Source: Paenibacillus sp. FSL R5-0912
GTDB taxonomy: Bacteria > Bacillota > Bacilli > Paenibacillales > Paenibacillaceae
Length of the DNA: 64,000 bases
Assembly: GCF_000758605.1 (NCBI RefSeq)
Contig: NZ_CP009282.1
Location: 4,402,001-4,466,000 of the forward strand
Reading direction: 5' to 3'
The notes beneath the pieces were generated by a model. It was not told the DNA's origin and did no database searches. It saw nothing but the letters and a program-made list of their open reading frames with translations. Every line of letters starts with the position of its first letter. Within the stretch, counting starts at the first letter, position 1. Positions 43,375-51,772 of this stretch are shown one piece after another. A program made the position numbers and the translations under genes.

Positions 43375-44139
43375 TTGGTGACCTGCTTGATCTACCTCAT
43401 TAAATTCGTATACAGCTTTGTTCTGCCTCCGGGAATTTTTGTGATCCTGCTGCTGGGGATGGTGGTCTGGCTGTGGAAAAGCAGCCGCCGGCCGGCGGTC
43501 GTACTGCTCGCGGTGAGCCTGCTGCTCTATCTGTCGATGACCTCTGTAGTCAGTGACCTGCTGATCGGCAGTCTGGAACGGCAATATACACAGCCTTCTG
43601 CAGTAGAAGGCGATGTTATTGTCATCCTCGGCGGAGGCGCTACCTCCGGCACGCCGGATTTGGACGGACAGGGCAATATGTCCGGTCCGGCGGCGAACCG
43701 GCTGCTGGCTGCCGCCCGGCTGTACCGGCAGACCGGACTGCCGGTTATTTTCTCCGGCGGCCAGGTGTTTGCAGACAGCGGCAATGAAGCCGATATCGCC
43801 CGGCGGCAGCTGATCGGACTCGGCATCCCGGCAGAAGACATCCTGCCGGAGAACCGCTCGCTTAATACCGAGCAGAATGCGGTCAACACCGCTGCACTTA
43901 TGCAGGAGCACGGATTCAGCCATCCGGTGCTGGTCACCTCAGCCTTCCATATGCCGCGCAGCATGGTGCAATTTGAGCACGCGGGATTAACGCCGCAGCC
44001 CTTCCCGGTGGATTACCTGGCCAGCCGCCCCATGTCACTCTATGTGAGCAAATTCACTCCCTCCGCCGGGTCCGTCTCCACCACCGGACTGGCGCTGAAG
44101 GAGTATCTGGGGCTTGTGGCAGCGAAGCTGTTGCCTTAA
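43375..44139 (+). CDS. YdcF/ElyC-family membrane protein
   Basis: The protein of up to 254 residues has two N-terminal transmembrane helices (about 10-30 and 38-58). A DUF218 domain follows with the motifs VIVILGGG (about 83), PVIFSGG (about 124), ENRSLNTEQNAVNT (about 160) and LVTSAFHMPRSM (about 185). Members act on envelope carbohydrate or lipid-carrier metabolism; the activity is not settled. Start choice is unclear: TTG at 43375, GTG at 43378 and TTG at 43387 (product MIYLIKF, with GGTG before it). The last fits homolog length. Confidence 0.85.
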   Translation: MVTCLIYLIKFVYSFVLPPGIFVILLLGMVVWLWKSSRRPAVVLLAVSLLLYLSMTSVVSDLLIGSLERQYTQPSAVEGDVIVILGGGATSGTPDLDGQGNMSGPAANRLLAAARLYRQTGLPVIFSGGQVFADSGNEADIARRQLIGLGIPAEDILPENRSLNTEQNAVNTAALMQEHGFSHPVLVTSAFHMPRSMVQFEHAGLTPQPFPVDYLASRPMSLYVSKFTPSAGSVSTTGLALKEYLGLVAAKLLP

Positions 44140-44163
44140 CTGCTCAAGCTGCAAACCGGTTAT

Positions 44164-44213
44164 CACGGGCGTGACGGGCATGACGGGCATAACGGGCATA
44201 ACGGGCATAACCG
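44164..44213. repeat. Short tandem repeat, 9-bp unit
   Basis: Five consecutive units of ACGGGCAT followed by A or G (first unit ACGGGCGTG) run from just after the YdcF stop. It is a perfect to near-perfect minisatellite-like array in non-coding DNA. Confidence 0.85.
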
Positions 44214-44314
44214 AGTAACACTGATCGCTTGTGGTCTGCACTCCGCTCGTATAAGAGTAACATTAAGCCCTGGCTGACCGCTGCTCGGCCGTAACGGAGC
44301 AAGGCCGGTTTCGC

Positions 44315-44533
44315 GCGGACTGAGATTCGCCCTGGACGGAGCAATCCGGTCTCGCCGGACTGAGATTCCGTTATTTCGCTCCATTCCACCTTTTTGGAAC
44401 TCCCACGGACTGAGATTCCGTTAATGGTGCCCGTTTGCTCTGAAAAGAGCCTTTCCGCATCACTTAGCGGAATCTCAGTCCGCAAGCTGCCGGAAATGCC
44501 TGTTTTCCGGCAAATAAAGGATTCTCAGTCCGC
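44315..44533. repeat. Cluster of GGACTGAGATTCCG repeats in both orientations
   Basis: Direct copies of CGGACTGAGATTC(C/G) lie at 44315-44329, 44355-44374 and 44405-44424. Inverted copies lie at 44464-44483 and 44519-44533. Direct and inverted copies can pair as long hairpins. The block fills the 510-base non-coding gap between YdcF and the phosphotransferase gene. It contains no gene. Confidence 0.85.
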
Positions 44534-44649
44534 ATACTCCTGAACGAACGCATCCATTCACCTCGTTGGTCCTTACTTTTCGGATGGGCTGCCGGGTAGT
44601 ATCCTGCACTATATTACATACATCCTAAGTGAAAGAGAGGACTAGCCTG

Positions 44650-45459
44650 GTGACTCAGCATGAAGAAATACTGACCGGCGGAAATGTGAATCACATTGTC
44701 CGTAAGGCGGATACCGTCCGCCGTCCCACAGGGGATTGGAGTCCTAATGTTCATGCACTGCTGCAGCATCTGGAGAAGCAGAACTTCGGGGGAGCGCCAC
44801 GTTTTCTCGGATTGGATGAGCCCGGGCGTGAAATACTCAGCTATATTCCCGGAGAAGTTCCAGGCAATGCTTACCCTGAACTTAAGCCGTATATGTGGTC
44901 TCGTGAGACACTTGCAGGTGTAGCACGCCTGTTACGTCATTACCACGATGCGACTGAAGGATTCAATCCGCAATCAGAGGGAAGCTGGCAGCTCAGCTAT
45001 GCCGATAACAGTGCACATGAAGTGATCTGCCATAATGACGCTGCCCTGTACAATGTGGTTTTTCAGAATGATGCTCCTGCGGCATTGATTGATTTCGACA
45101 TGGCCGGACCCGGTCCGCGGATGTGGGACATTGCATATTCCATCTACACATCAGTTCCGCTGGCCAGCTTCGCACCTGACTACACATCAGGGTCCACCGC
45201 AGCTTACCAAACCCATTTACATGCGTCAGACCGGTGCCAGCGGATACAGTTATTTTTTGAGGCTTATGGGATTCCCGTCCCCGCCCCTAAGGAGCTGAAC
45301 AAGTGGGTGGTCGAGCGCCTGACAGCAATGTGCGATACCTTGAAGCAGGGAGCTGCCGATGGCAATCCTGCTTTTATGAAAATGGTTGATGAGGGGCATC
45401 TGGCACACTATGAGCGCGAGATCCGGTTTATAGCCGGTCACTACACAGAATGGAGTTAG
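44650..45459 (+). CDS. Aminoglycoside phosphotransferase/choline kinase-fold protein
   Basis: The roughly 269-residue kinase-like protein has the APH catalytic loop VICHNDAALYNVVF (about residues 125-138) and the metal-binding IDFDMAGPGPRMWDIAY (about 152-168). The N-terminal lobe is short. Such proteins phosphorylate small molecules (aminoglycosides, sugars, choline, macrolides); the substrate here is unknown and resistance should not be assumed. A GTG at 44650 is preferred because GAGAGG lies about 10 bases upstream, with an in-frame GTG at 44629 as alternative. It is monocistronic and ends at a strong bidirectional terminator. Confidence 0.8.
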   Translation: MTQHEEILTGGNVNHIVRKADTVRRPTGDWSPNVHALLQHLEKQNFGGAPRFLGLDEPGREILSYIPGEVPGNAYPELKPYMWSRETLAGVARLLRHYHDATEGFNPQSEGSWQLSYADNSAHEVICHNDAALYNVVFQNDAPAALIDFDMAGPGPRMWDIAYSIYTSVPLASFAPDYTSGSTAAYQTHLHASDRCQRIQLFFEAYGIPVPAPKELNKWVVERLTAMCDTLKQGAADGNPAFMKMVDEGHLAHYEREIRFIAGHYTEWS

Positions 45460-45471
45460 CCAAAACCGCCA

Positions 45472-45512
45472 AAGAAGCCGGAATCCCTAGACCTCTAGGA
45501 ATTCCGGCTTCT
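45472..45512. terminator. Bidirectional terminator between APH-like and YbaK genes
   Basis: A nearly perfect hairpin with arms AAGAAGCCGGAAT and ATTCCGGCTTCTT lies in the 63 bases between convergent genes. An inner CCTAGA/TCTAGG stem extends it. Confidence 0.85.
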
Positions 45513-45522
45513 TGCTCTACAG

Positions 45523-45999
45523 CTATTCTTTAATGAGATCCGTAAATACAGCAGATACCACATCTGCCAGCAGCTTAGGCTCAAGCTCCATCTGCATGCC
45601 GATGCGCCCTGCACTGACGGCGATGGTCTGCAACCCCTCCGCGCTGCTGTGTATGAACGTAGGATACAGCTTCTTCATGCCAACGGGCGAACATCCCCCG
45701 CGCACATAACCTGTCCACTTCAGCAGTTCCTTCAGCGGGAGCATCTCGATCTTCTTCGCTCCGGCGGCTTTGGCCGCTTTCTTAAGATCAAGCTCTTCAG
45801 CCACTGGAATAACAAATACATAGGGCTGCGGCCCGCTGTGTGAGACCAGTGTCTTAAACACTGTCTCAGGCGGGAGGCCAATCTTCTCAGCAACAGCACT
45901 CCCGTGAATCTGGCCATCCTCATTATCATAAGTATGAAGGGTGTATCCGGCCTTTTTTGCATCAAGCATACGCATGGCATTGGTTTTGTTCACTTGCAT
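45523..45999 (-). CDS. ybaK: YbaK/EbsC family Cys-tRNA(Pro)/Cys-tRNA(Cys) deacylase
   Basis: The 158-residue editing-domain protein hydrolyses mischarged Cys-tRNA(Pro). It shows KTNAMRMLDAKKAGY, AEKIGLPPETVFKTLVSHSG (about residues 45-64), a lysine-rich strand ELDLKKAAKAAGAKKIEML and GYVRGGCSPVGMKK with the conserved Gly-Gly-x-Ser/Pro loop (about 105-118). The ATG at 45999 has GGAGGTAG upstream; the frame extends to 46020. It is a single gene convergent with the APH-like gene. Confidence 0.92.
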   Translation of the reverse strand: MQVNKTNAMRMLDAKKAGYTLHTYDNEDGQIHGSAVAEKIGLPPETVFKTLVSHSGPQPYVFVIPVAEELDLKKAAKAAGAKKIEMLPLKELLKWTGYVRGGCSPVGMKKLYPTFIHSSAEGLQTIAVSAGRIGMQMELEPKLLADVVSAVFTDLIKE

Positions 46000-46086
46000 G
46001 TCCCTGCTACCTCCAACCACTCTCCGGCGCGCCGGAGCTTTCTTCTGCCCTGCTATACTCTACCTTACAAGACCTGCCTCCAGCGG

Positions 46087-46338
46087 CTAATCCCGCGGGT
46101 AATTCACCTGCATAATATCCATGAACGGAACCTTGATAATTTCTTCGTTATATCGCAGGTGTACCTTGCCGGTACGCGAATCCATCTCCACAATCACTCC
46201 GCGAACCTGTTCTTCCTTCCCCCAGACCGTCAGCAGAATCTCGGAATCCTCCTGTTTCGCCTCGACCAGCTGATTGCCCAGCTCTTCCAGCACGAATTCG
46301 TCGCGGGTTGGACGTTTTGCTACTTTTGCCTTCGCCAC
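46087..46338 (-). CDS. YolD-like small protein
   Basis: The 83-residue product contains a beta-rich Sm-like core: EILLTVWGKEEQVRGVIVEMDSRTGKVHLRYNEEIIKVPFMDIMQV. This is the YolD-like pattern (WxxGxxxxxxGxIxxxD...ipfxdI). In B. subtilis YolD-like proteins are paired with Y-family polymerase genes such as uvrX; no polymerase lies here. The GTG at 46338 is chosen because GGAGG lies six bases upstream; the frame could be read from 46359. Its role here is unknown. Confidence 0.8.
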   Translation of the reverse strand: MAKAKVAKRPTRDEFVLEELGNQLVEAKQEDSEILLTVWGKEEQVRGVIVEMDSRTGKVHLRYNEEIIKVPFMDIMQVNYPRD

Positions 46339-46482
46339 ACTATGCCTCCAGTAAGCCATTACAAATTTATGATACTTCCGGGTGTAAATGCTCCCGTATA
46401 TTATAACACGACCTTTACCCCGGGTTTACAAAATAATACCGGTCTCTGCAGCCAATTTTCGCTATCCCCCGGATTCTGCCCT

Positions 46483-47907
46483 TTATTCCTTATTCAAAAG
46501 CGCCGCCCCCGCGATCCCGGGATGGGTCATTTCATAGGGATCGAGGATCAGATTAAGCTCTTCCTCACTGAGCACATTGTATTTCAGGCATAGAGCGCGC
46601 ACGGATTCGCCGGTCAGAATCGCTTCTCTGGCAATACGCGACACCACTTCATAGCCCAGATGCGGGTTCACCGCAGTAATGATGCCTACGCTCTGCTCGA
46701 CTTCACGCTGCAGCTTCTCCTTATTGGCCACAATGCCCGCCAGGCAGTAGTCCGTGAACACCTTGAAGGAATTGTTCATAATGCTGATCGACTGGATCAG
46801 ATTGAATACCAGCACCGGCTCCATAACGTTAAGCTCGAGTTGGCCCGCCTGGGAGGCGAGACAGATCGTATGATCATTTCCGATGACCTGAAAAGCGACC
46901 TGATTGATCACCTCGGCCATCACCGGATTCACCTTGCCGGGCATGATGGAAGATCCGGGCTGGCGGGCCGGAAGCGTAATTTCACCCAAGCCGGAGCGCG
47001 GACCGGAGGCCATCAGCCGCAGATCATTGGCGATTTTGGACATGTTCATCATGCAGACCTTCAGCGCTGCCGAGACCTCGCAGTAGGCATCTGTATTCTG
47101 CGTAGCATCGACCAGATGCTCAGCACTCACCAGCGGCAATCCGCTGATCTCGGCCAGAAGTTCTACCACCCGCGCAATATAACGCGGCTCCGCATTCAGT
47201 CCGGTGCCTACCGCCGTCGCCCCCATGTTCACCTGATAGAGATGCCGCCGTGTATGCTCGATCCGCTGAATATCACGCTCCAGCACCCGGCTGTACGCCT
47301 CGAATTCCTGGCCCAGACGGATCGGTACCGCATCCTGAAGATGGGTCCGTCCCATTTTGATAACCGGATCAAACTCCGCCGCTTTCAGCACAAATACGCC
47401 ATGCATGCTCCGCATAGTCACCAGCAGCTGCTCCAGCAGGGAGAGCGTGGCAATATGAATTGCCGTCGGAAAAGCATCGTTCGTGGACTGTGCCATATTC
47501 ACATGCGTGTTGGGACTGAGCTGCAGATAATCGCCTTTGGCCCGGCCCAGCAGCTCCAGCGCGCGGTTCGCAATCACTTCATTCGCATTCATATTCAGCG
47601 AGGTGCCGGCCCCGCCTTGAATCGGGTCCACGATGAATTGGTCATGCCACTTTCCGGCAATCACCTCATCCGCCGCCTCAACGATAACTTCCCCCAGTCC
47701 CTTGTAGAGTCTACCGATTTCCATATTGGCCAGTGCCGCAGATTTTTTGACGATGCCCATAGCTTTAATCAGCTCCTGATGCACCCGGTACCCGGTTATC
47801 GGGAAATTCTCTACTGCACGCAGCGTCTGTATCCCGTAGTAGGCGTGTTTCTCCACCGGTTTACTTCCTAAGAAATCCTTCTCCAGTCGGTATTCTATCT
47901 CTGTCAT
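46483..47907 (-). CDS. aspA: Aspartate ammonia-lyase
   Basis: The 474-residue fumarase/aspartase superfamily enzyme interconverts L-aspartate and fumarate plus ammonia. It carries GAGTSLNMNANEVIANRA (about residue 98) and THVNMAQSTNDAFPTAIH (about 130). KMGRTHLQDAVPIRLGQEF (about 183) and the signature loop GSSIMPGKVNPVM with its catalytic Ser (about 315) are also intact. The length is usual for AspA. The ATG at 47907 has a GGGGGGAG site; the frame extends to 47949. It stands alone, without the asparaginase partner of the B. subtilis ansAB operon. Confidence 0.93.
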   Translation of the reverse strand: MTEIEYRLEKDFLGSKPVEKHAYYGIQTLRAVENFPITGYRVHQELIKAMGIVKKSAALANMEIGRLYKGLGEVIVEAADEVIAGKWHDQFIVDPIQGGAGTSLNMNANEVIANRALELLGRAKGDYLQLSPNTHVNMAQSTNDAFPTAIHIATLSLLEQLLVTMRSMHGVFVLKAAEFDPVIKMGRTHLQDAVPIRLGQEFEAYSRVLERDIQRIEHTRRHLYQVNMGATAVGTGLNAEPRYIARVVELLAEISGLPLVSAEHLVDATQNTDAYCEVSAALKVCMMNMSKIANDLRLMASGPRSGLGEITLPARQPGSSIMPGKVNPVMAEVINQVAFQVIGNDHTICLASQAGQLELNVMEPVLVFNLIQSISIMNNSFKVFTDYCLAGIVANKEKLQREVEQSVGIITAVNPHLGYEVVSRIAREAILTGESVRALCLKYNVLSEEELNLILDPYEMTHPGIAGAALLNKE

Positions 47908-48052
47908 ACTGCTCCCCCCATGTCTCCATAGTAGATGCTTCGCTGCCAAAATAGTGATCTTATTGTTTCCTATGATCTACTAAGATATTACCATTCTTAA
48001 CATATCATGCTCCAGCCCAATCCTGCTAGGCGAAGCAGCCGCAGACAATATA

Positions 48053-48094
48053 AGAACCCGGCAGACGCTTCAGCATCCCCGGGTCCTCTATAGG
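48053..48094 (-). terminator. Weak terminator-like hairpin
   Basis: On the minus strand GGACCCGG and CCGGGTTC arms enclose an inner GATGC/GCGTC stem-loop. Only TTCTTAT follows. It lies just behind the 557-residue gene. Confidence 0.45.
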
Positions 48095-48114
48095 TTCATT
48101 AATTATTTACAAGC

Positions 48115-49788
48115 TTAGACAGAATAACTGTCAAAAGAAACCGGTTTGCCGTTAATCTCTGCTTTGAACTCTGTCAGGCCATTGCCTGTGCTGAGCTGTA
48201 AATACTCATGGCCGAGCCATGTAGTGTATTCCGCAGACAGAATTTCTCCCGCTCCAAACTTAGGCGCCCGCTGTGCGGCGGCTGCGGCAAACTCATCAAA
48301 CCCGCTTATTCCCAGCTCCGCAGCCTGGCTAACGCTTAGCGCTTCAACAATGACTCCGCCCGGCATCCCTTCGGAGATCACCTCAAGATAATCCGGGCGT
48401 TCCAGCAGCTCATAGCCATGCGATAAGTAGACTGCAAAATACACATTGCCTGCATAACCGAACAGCGCTGCAGGCTGTTTACTCCACTGCCCCTTAGGAA
48501 GAACACCCACAACCAGCTTGTTCTCACTTTCGGGTACCGGGAACAGAGATATGACGGTGTTCTTATGGTACAGCACTTCCATATAAGGGCTTTGGTGCCG
48601 CGGATCGCCCGCGTTATACCCCTGGCCCGGATGGAAGAAGTACAGCCGGTTCACGCCTTCAGCTGCACCCACCGGGAGCGAATACGCCCAGCGCAGCTGC
48701 TCATTGTCGAACTCCTCTACCCGCTCCCACATGCCGCCTGCCGCATAATCCTCTGTGAGGTAGGCATAGGAATGGAGCGGCGGCTGGCGGTCCGGATCAC
48801 CGGCAACCACCTTCTCGGTTTGCTTCTTGACCTCTACCGCTGCCTCGCGGTTCAGCGCATTCGAACGCACCTGCTCCGGCGCTTCATAGAACAGGAAACC
48901 GGCATATTCGGTGCGCGGCATCTCCGCCGGCAGCTTGAAGTCTCCGAACTGCACATAGTCGTGCAGCACATTGCTGTCAGCCGGCACATCATGCGGCCAG
49001 CCTCTGGAATGGGCACCTGCCCAGGCGCCCTGCAGATACCACTGGCTCCGCTCGTTCCAGAGATAATCAAGCATCTCGCCAAGGGTACGCTTAATGCCGC
49101 TGTCTGTCTCCAGCTCCCAGGCACAGGTGAATGCCTGCACCCAGTGCCAGAACCACGGGAGGCTGCCGTACTCCGGCATTCCTGTCTCCCGGATATGCGC
49201 CAGCGTGATGTCCAGACTCCGCTGTCCGTCTTCCAGCAGCTCGTCATCCTCGAAGAAGCTGCCGAAGATCAGCTTGGCTGCCGTATATTTTGCTTCATGG
49301 TGGCTTAACGTCGTTACCGGCTTACGGAAGAAGCCGCTGCGGTACACATGACCGATGGCCGTGTGGTAGGCAATACGCAGCCCTGCGCTGAACTGGCTGG
49401 AATATTGCTTGCAGAACCAGACCATCAGGCTACCCATGATCTCCACCGGCAGCTCATGCGGCGGCGCTTCTCTGGGCTGCGGATTCAAGCCCAGCGGCCA
49501 GTGGCCATAGAGTTCTGTACCGGGCTGGCGGTTCTGCAGCAGGACCGTTTCCAGCATGACGGCTTCCGCCTTCCGTTTGGCTTCCTCCTTATCGAAAGGC
49601 AGCTCCAGCGTATCATCTACCGCAGCAGCAAATAAATAAGAAGCATAATAGAAGTTATTCCGCACATCATCATGGAACCAGAGGCCGCTCGCAAGCAGCG
49701 GACGCCGCTCCGCCTCCAGTGCGATTGAACTGATAATTTCCTGCTGGCGTACTTTATAAGAAGTCTGATTCTGAAGCCTGTCTGCCAT
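48115..49788 (-). CDS. Unrecognised 557-residue protein, candidate alpha/alpha-barrel plus beta-sandwich
   Basis: I do not recognise this protein. The first 300 residues look helical and are rich in aromatic and His residues: LWFHDDVRNNFYYASYLFAAAVDD (about 35), LSHHEAKYTAAKLIFGSFFEDDE (about 160), LPWFWHWVQAFTCAWE (about 205) and GWPHDVPADSNVLHDYVQFGD (about 265). The C-terminal 220 residues are beta-strand-rich (FFHPGQGYNAGDPRHQSPYMEVLYHKN). The layout, a toroid-like helical domain before a beta-sandwich, recalls heparinase II/III- and alginate-lyase-type polysaccharide lyases, without any definite motif. There is no signal peptide, so it would act in the cytoplasm. It is divergent from kduI. 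A link to uronate or oligosaccharide breakdown is an inference. The ATG at 49788 has GGAGG nine bases upstream. Confidence 0.7.
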   Translation of the reverse strand: MADRLQNQTSYKVRQQEIISSIALEAERRPLLASGLWFHDDVRNNFYYASYLFAAAVDDTLELPFDKEEAKRKAEAVMLETVLLQNRQPGTELYGHWPLGLNPQPREAPPHELPVEIMGSLMVWFCKQYSSQFSAGLRIAYHTAIGHVYRSGFFRKPVTTLSHHEAKYTAAKLIFGSFFEDDELLEDGQRSLDITLAHIRETGMPEYGSLPWFWHWVQAFTCAWELETDSGIKRTLGEMLDYLWNERSQWYLQGAWAGAHSRGWPHDVPADSNVLHDYVQFGDFKLPAEMPRTEYAGFLFYEAPEQVRSNALNREAAVEVKKQTEKVVAGDPDRQPPLHSYAYLTEDYAAGGMWERVEEFDNEQLRWAYSLPVGAAEGVNRLYFFHPGQGYNAGDPRHQSPYMEVLYHKNTVISLFPVPESENKLVVGVLPKGQWSKQPAALFGYAGNVYFAVYLSHGYELLERPDYLEVISEGMPGGVIVEALSVSQAAELGISGFDEFAAAAAQRAPKFGAGEILSAEYTTWLGHEYLQLSTGNGLTEFKAEINGKPVSFDSYSV

Positions 49789-49966
49789 TTCCCTCACCCT
49801 CCATTATATATTCTGTATCACGAGCCCCTAATCCGGGAGTCATGCCGCGTGTGTATACATAGAACAACTATCCCTCTTCAATTAGGTAGACTTCACCTTG
49901 GGAACTCACTGCTTTCCAGCTCTATTGTGCACGCTTTCAGTTCAGATGGCAATCTCTAATCCTAAC

Positions 49967-50053
49967 AAACGAACTAAAATAAACGTACTAAAAAAGATTA
50001 TCACTTGCCAAATGAACGTAAATGGATTAAATTGTACCTATACGAACGAAAAT
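49967..50053 (+). promoter_or_regulatory. Repeated ACGAAC/AACG-AAAT motifs upstream of kduI
   Basis: Four similar units lie within about 90 bases: AAACGAACTAAAAT (49967), AAACGTACTAAAAA (49981), AAATGAACGTAAATGG (50010) and TACGAACGAAAAT (50041). The reverse complement form TTTCGTTCG is frequent in operators of DeoR-family repressors, and a DeoR gene is the second gene of this operon. The block also reaches toward the divergent 557-residue gene. Confidence 0.45.
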
Positions 50054-50082
50054 ACATTTTTCTTAAGGAGATTGAATATTCA

Positions 50083-50916
50083 ATGGAAAGACGTTTTGCA
50101 TCACATCCGAATGAAGTTAAGCAGTTTGACACTGAGCGCCTGCGCAAGGAGTTCCATATTCCGGTTATTTTTGCTCCGGATGAACTGAAGCTTGTCCTGA
50201 CCCATGAAGATCGCATGATCGTTGGCGGGGCTAATCCGGTCAATGGGGATGTTGTACTTACAACGGACCTCAAGGAGCTTGGAGTGACTTACTTCCTGGA
50301 ACGCCGTGAGCTGGGTATTATCAATGTCGGCGGCAAAGGTTCGGTTGTTGTAGACGGAACTGAATATGAAGTTGACTTCAAGGAATGCCTGTATGTAGGC
50401 CAAGGCTCCAAAGATGTTATTTTCAAAAGCGCCGACAGCGCCAAACCAGCGAAATTCTACCTGAATTCCGCTCCGGCTCACCAGTCCTACCCTACTACCA
50501 AGACCACGCTGGCTGAATCCGAATCCGGAGCCATGGGCGGACTTGAGAATTCCAACGAACGTACGATTCACCGCTTCATTCACACGAACGGCGTGCAGAG
50601 CGCACAGCTTGTGATGGGAATGACTCAGCTGAAACCGGGCAGCATGTGGAACACCATGCCATCCCACACTCACCCGCGCCGGATGGAAGCTTACTTCTAC
50701 TTCGATCTGCCGGATGACTCCATCGTCTTCCATCTGATGGGGGAACCAACAGAAACCCGCCACATTGTAATGCACAATGAGCAGGCTGTCATTTCTCCGA
50801 GCTGGTCCATTCACAGCGGTGTGGGTACACATAACTACACCTTCATCTGGAGTATGGCCGGAGACAACAAACGTTACGATGATATGGACCCCGTAGGCAT
50901 GAAAGAATTACAATAG
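50083..50916 (+). CDS. kduI: 5-keto-4-deoxyuronate isomerase
   Basis: The 277-residue cupin-fold isomerase converts 5-keto-4-deoxyuronate (DKI) to 2,5-diketo-3-deoxygluconate in pectin and glycosaminoglycan degradation. Zinc ligands appear in PSHTHPRRMEAYFYFDL (His, His, Glu; about residue 195-205) and SIHSGVGTHNYTFIW (His, about 245). The ending GDNKRYDDMDPVGMKEL is typical. The ATG at 50083 has AAGGAG about 13 bases upstream; an upstream in-frame ATG at 50005 would add 26 unlikely residues. It is first in a kduI-DeoR-kduD operon. Confidence 0.96.
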   Translation: MERRFASHPNEVKQFDTERLRKEFHIPVIFAPDELKLVLTHEDRMIVGGANPVNGDVVLTTDLKELGVTYFLERRELGIINVGGKGSVVVDGTEYEVDFKECLYVGQGSKDVIFKSADSAKPAKFYLNSAPAHQSYPTTKTTLAESESGAMGGLENSNERTIHRFIHTNGVQSAQLVMGMTQLKPGSMWNTMPSHTHPRRMEAYFYFDLPDDSIVFHLMGEPTETRHIVMHNEQAVISPSWSIHSGVGTHNYTFIWSMAGDNKRYDDMDPVGMKELQ

Positions 50917-50950
50917 AAGCAAATCAACTACGGAAAGATGAGGCAGGCGG

Positions 50951-51706
50951 ATGAACCCGATACGGCGGCACGAGATGATTATGGAAGTTATGCTGAACCA
51001 GAAGGATGTAACAGTGAACGAGCTGAGCGACAAGCTCCAGGTAACGGGAAAAACAATCCGCGAGGACTTAAGCAAGCTGGAGGAACAAGGACTGATCATG
51101 CGTGTACACGGCGGAGCTGTGCTGGCACAGAGCGATCAATTCGGGATTCTGCCCTCCAAAGACCCGCTGGATAAATATTCCGAGGAGAAATCGGAGATTG
51201 CCCTGCGTGCGCTGGCACATATCGCCAAGGATGACATTATTGCACTCGACGGCGGGAGCACCACGCTTGAGATTGCCCGGCGGCTGGAGAATATGCCCCT
51301 GACAGTCATTACCAACGATGTGTATATCATCAGCGAGCTGGTTCCCAAAGACAACATACGTCTGGTCGTTCCCGGAGGGTACCGTGTCCGCAACATGCTG
51401 GCCGGCCCTGAAGCTGTCTCCTATGTACAGAAGCTTAATATTCAAAAAGCCTTTCTCTCGGCGACAGCCGTTCATATTGAGCATGGCCTGTCCATCTATA
51501 CCGGAGATTTAATCGATTTCAAACAAGCCTTAGTATCCACGGCCCGCCAGGTATTCGCCGCTTGCGATCATCACAAATTCGGGCATACCGCTCTGCGCAC
51601 CTTTGCTTCACTGCAGGAAGTCGATGTGCTGCTTACAGACAGCGGGCTTGCGCCCGAGACGGTGGAGCTGTTCCGCAAGGCAGGCGTCAACATCGAGTGC
51701 GGGTAG
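50951..51706 (+). CDS. DeoR-family regulator within the kdu operon
   Basis: The 251-residue protein has an N-terminal HTH (RRHEMIMEVMLNQKDVTVNELSDKLQVTGKTIREDLSKLEEQG) and the DeoR sensor domain. The sensor domain includes DIIALDGGSTTLEIARRL (about 95), VTNDVYIISEL, the VPGGYRVRNMLAGPEA phosphate-sugar region (about 138-153), and ALVSTARQVFAACDHHKFG near 200. It lies 34 bases after kduI and 66 bases before kduD, so it is co-expressed with the pathway it likely represses. The inducer may be a DKI or KDG-type intermediate. Confidence 0.9.
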   Translation: MNPIRRHEMIMEVMLNQKDVTVNELSDKLQVTGKTIREDLSKLEEQGLIMRVHGGAVLAQSDQFGILPSKDPLDKYSEEKSEIALRALAHIAKDDIIALDGGSTTLEIARRLENMPLTVITNDVYIISELVPKDNIRLVVPGGYRVRNMLAGPEAVSYVQKLNIQKAFLSATAVHIEHGLSIYTGDLIDFKQALVSTARQVFAACDHHKFGHTALRTFASLQEVDVLLTDSGLAPETVELFRKAGVNIECG

Positions 51707-51772
51707 TTTAAATACACATTTAAGCCTTATAAGCGATACTCAATTATGCAACTTAAAGGAGAGAATTATAAT

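Noticed and set aside
44315..44533. The GGACTGAGATTCCG copies considered as a CRISPR array
   Set aside because: Copies occur in both orientations, spacing is irregular and no cas gene is present.
44650..45459. Calling the APH-fold protein an antibiotic resistance determinant
   Set aside because: Only the general kinase motifs are visible; many such proteins act on sugars, choline or unknown metabolites.
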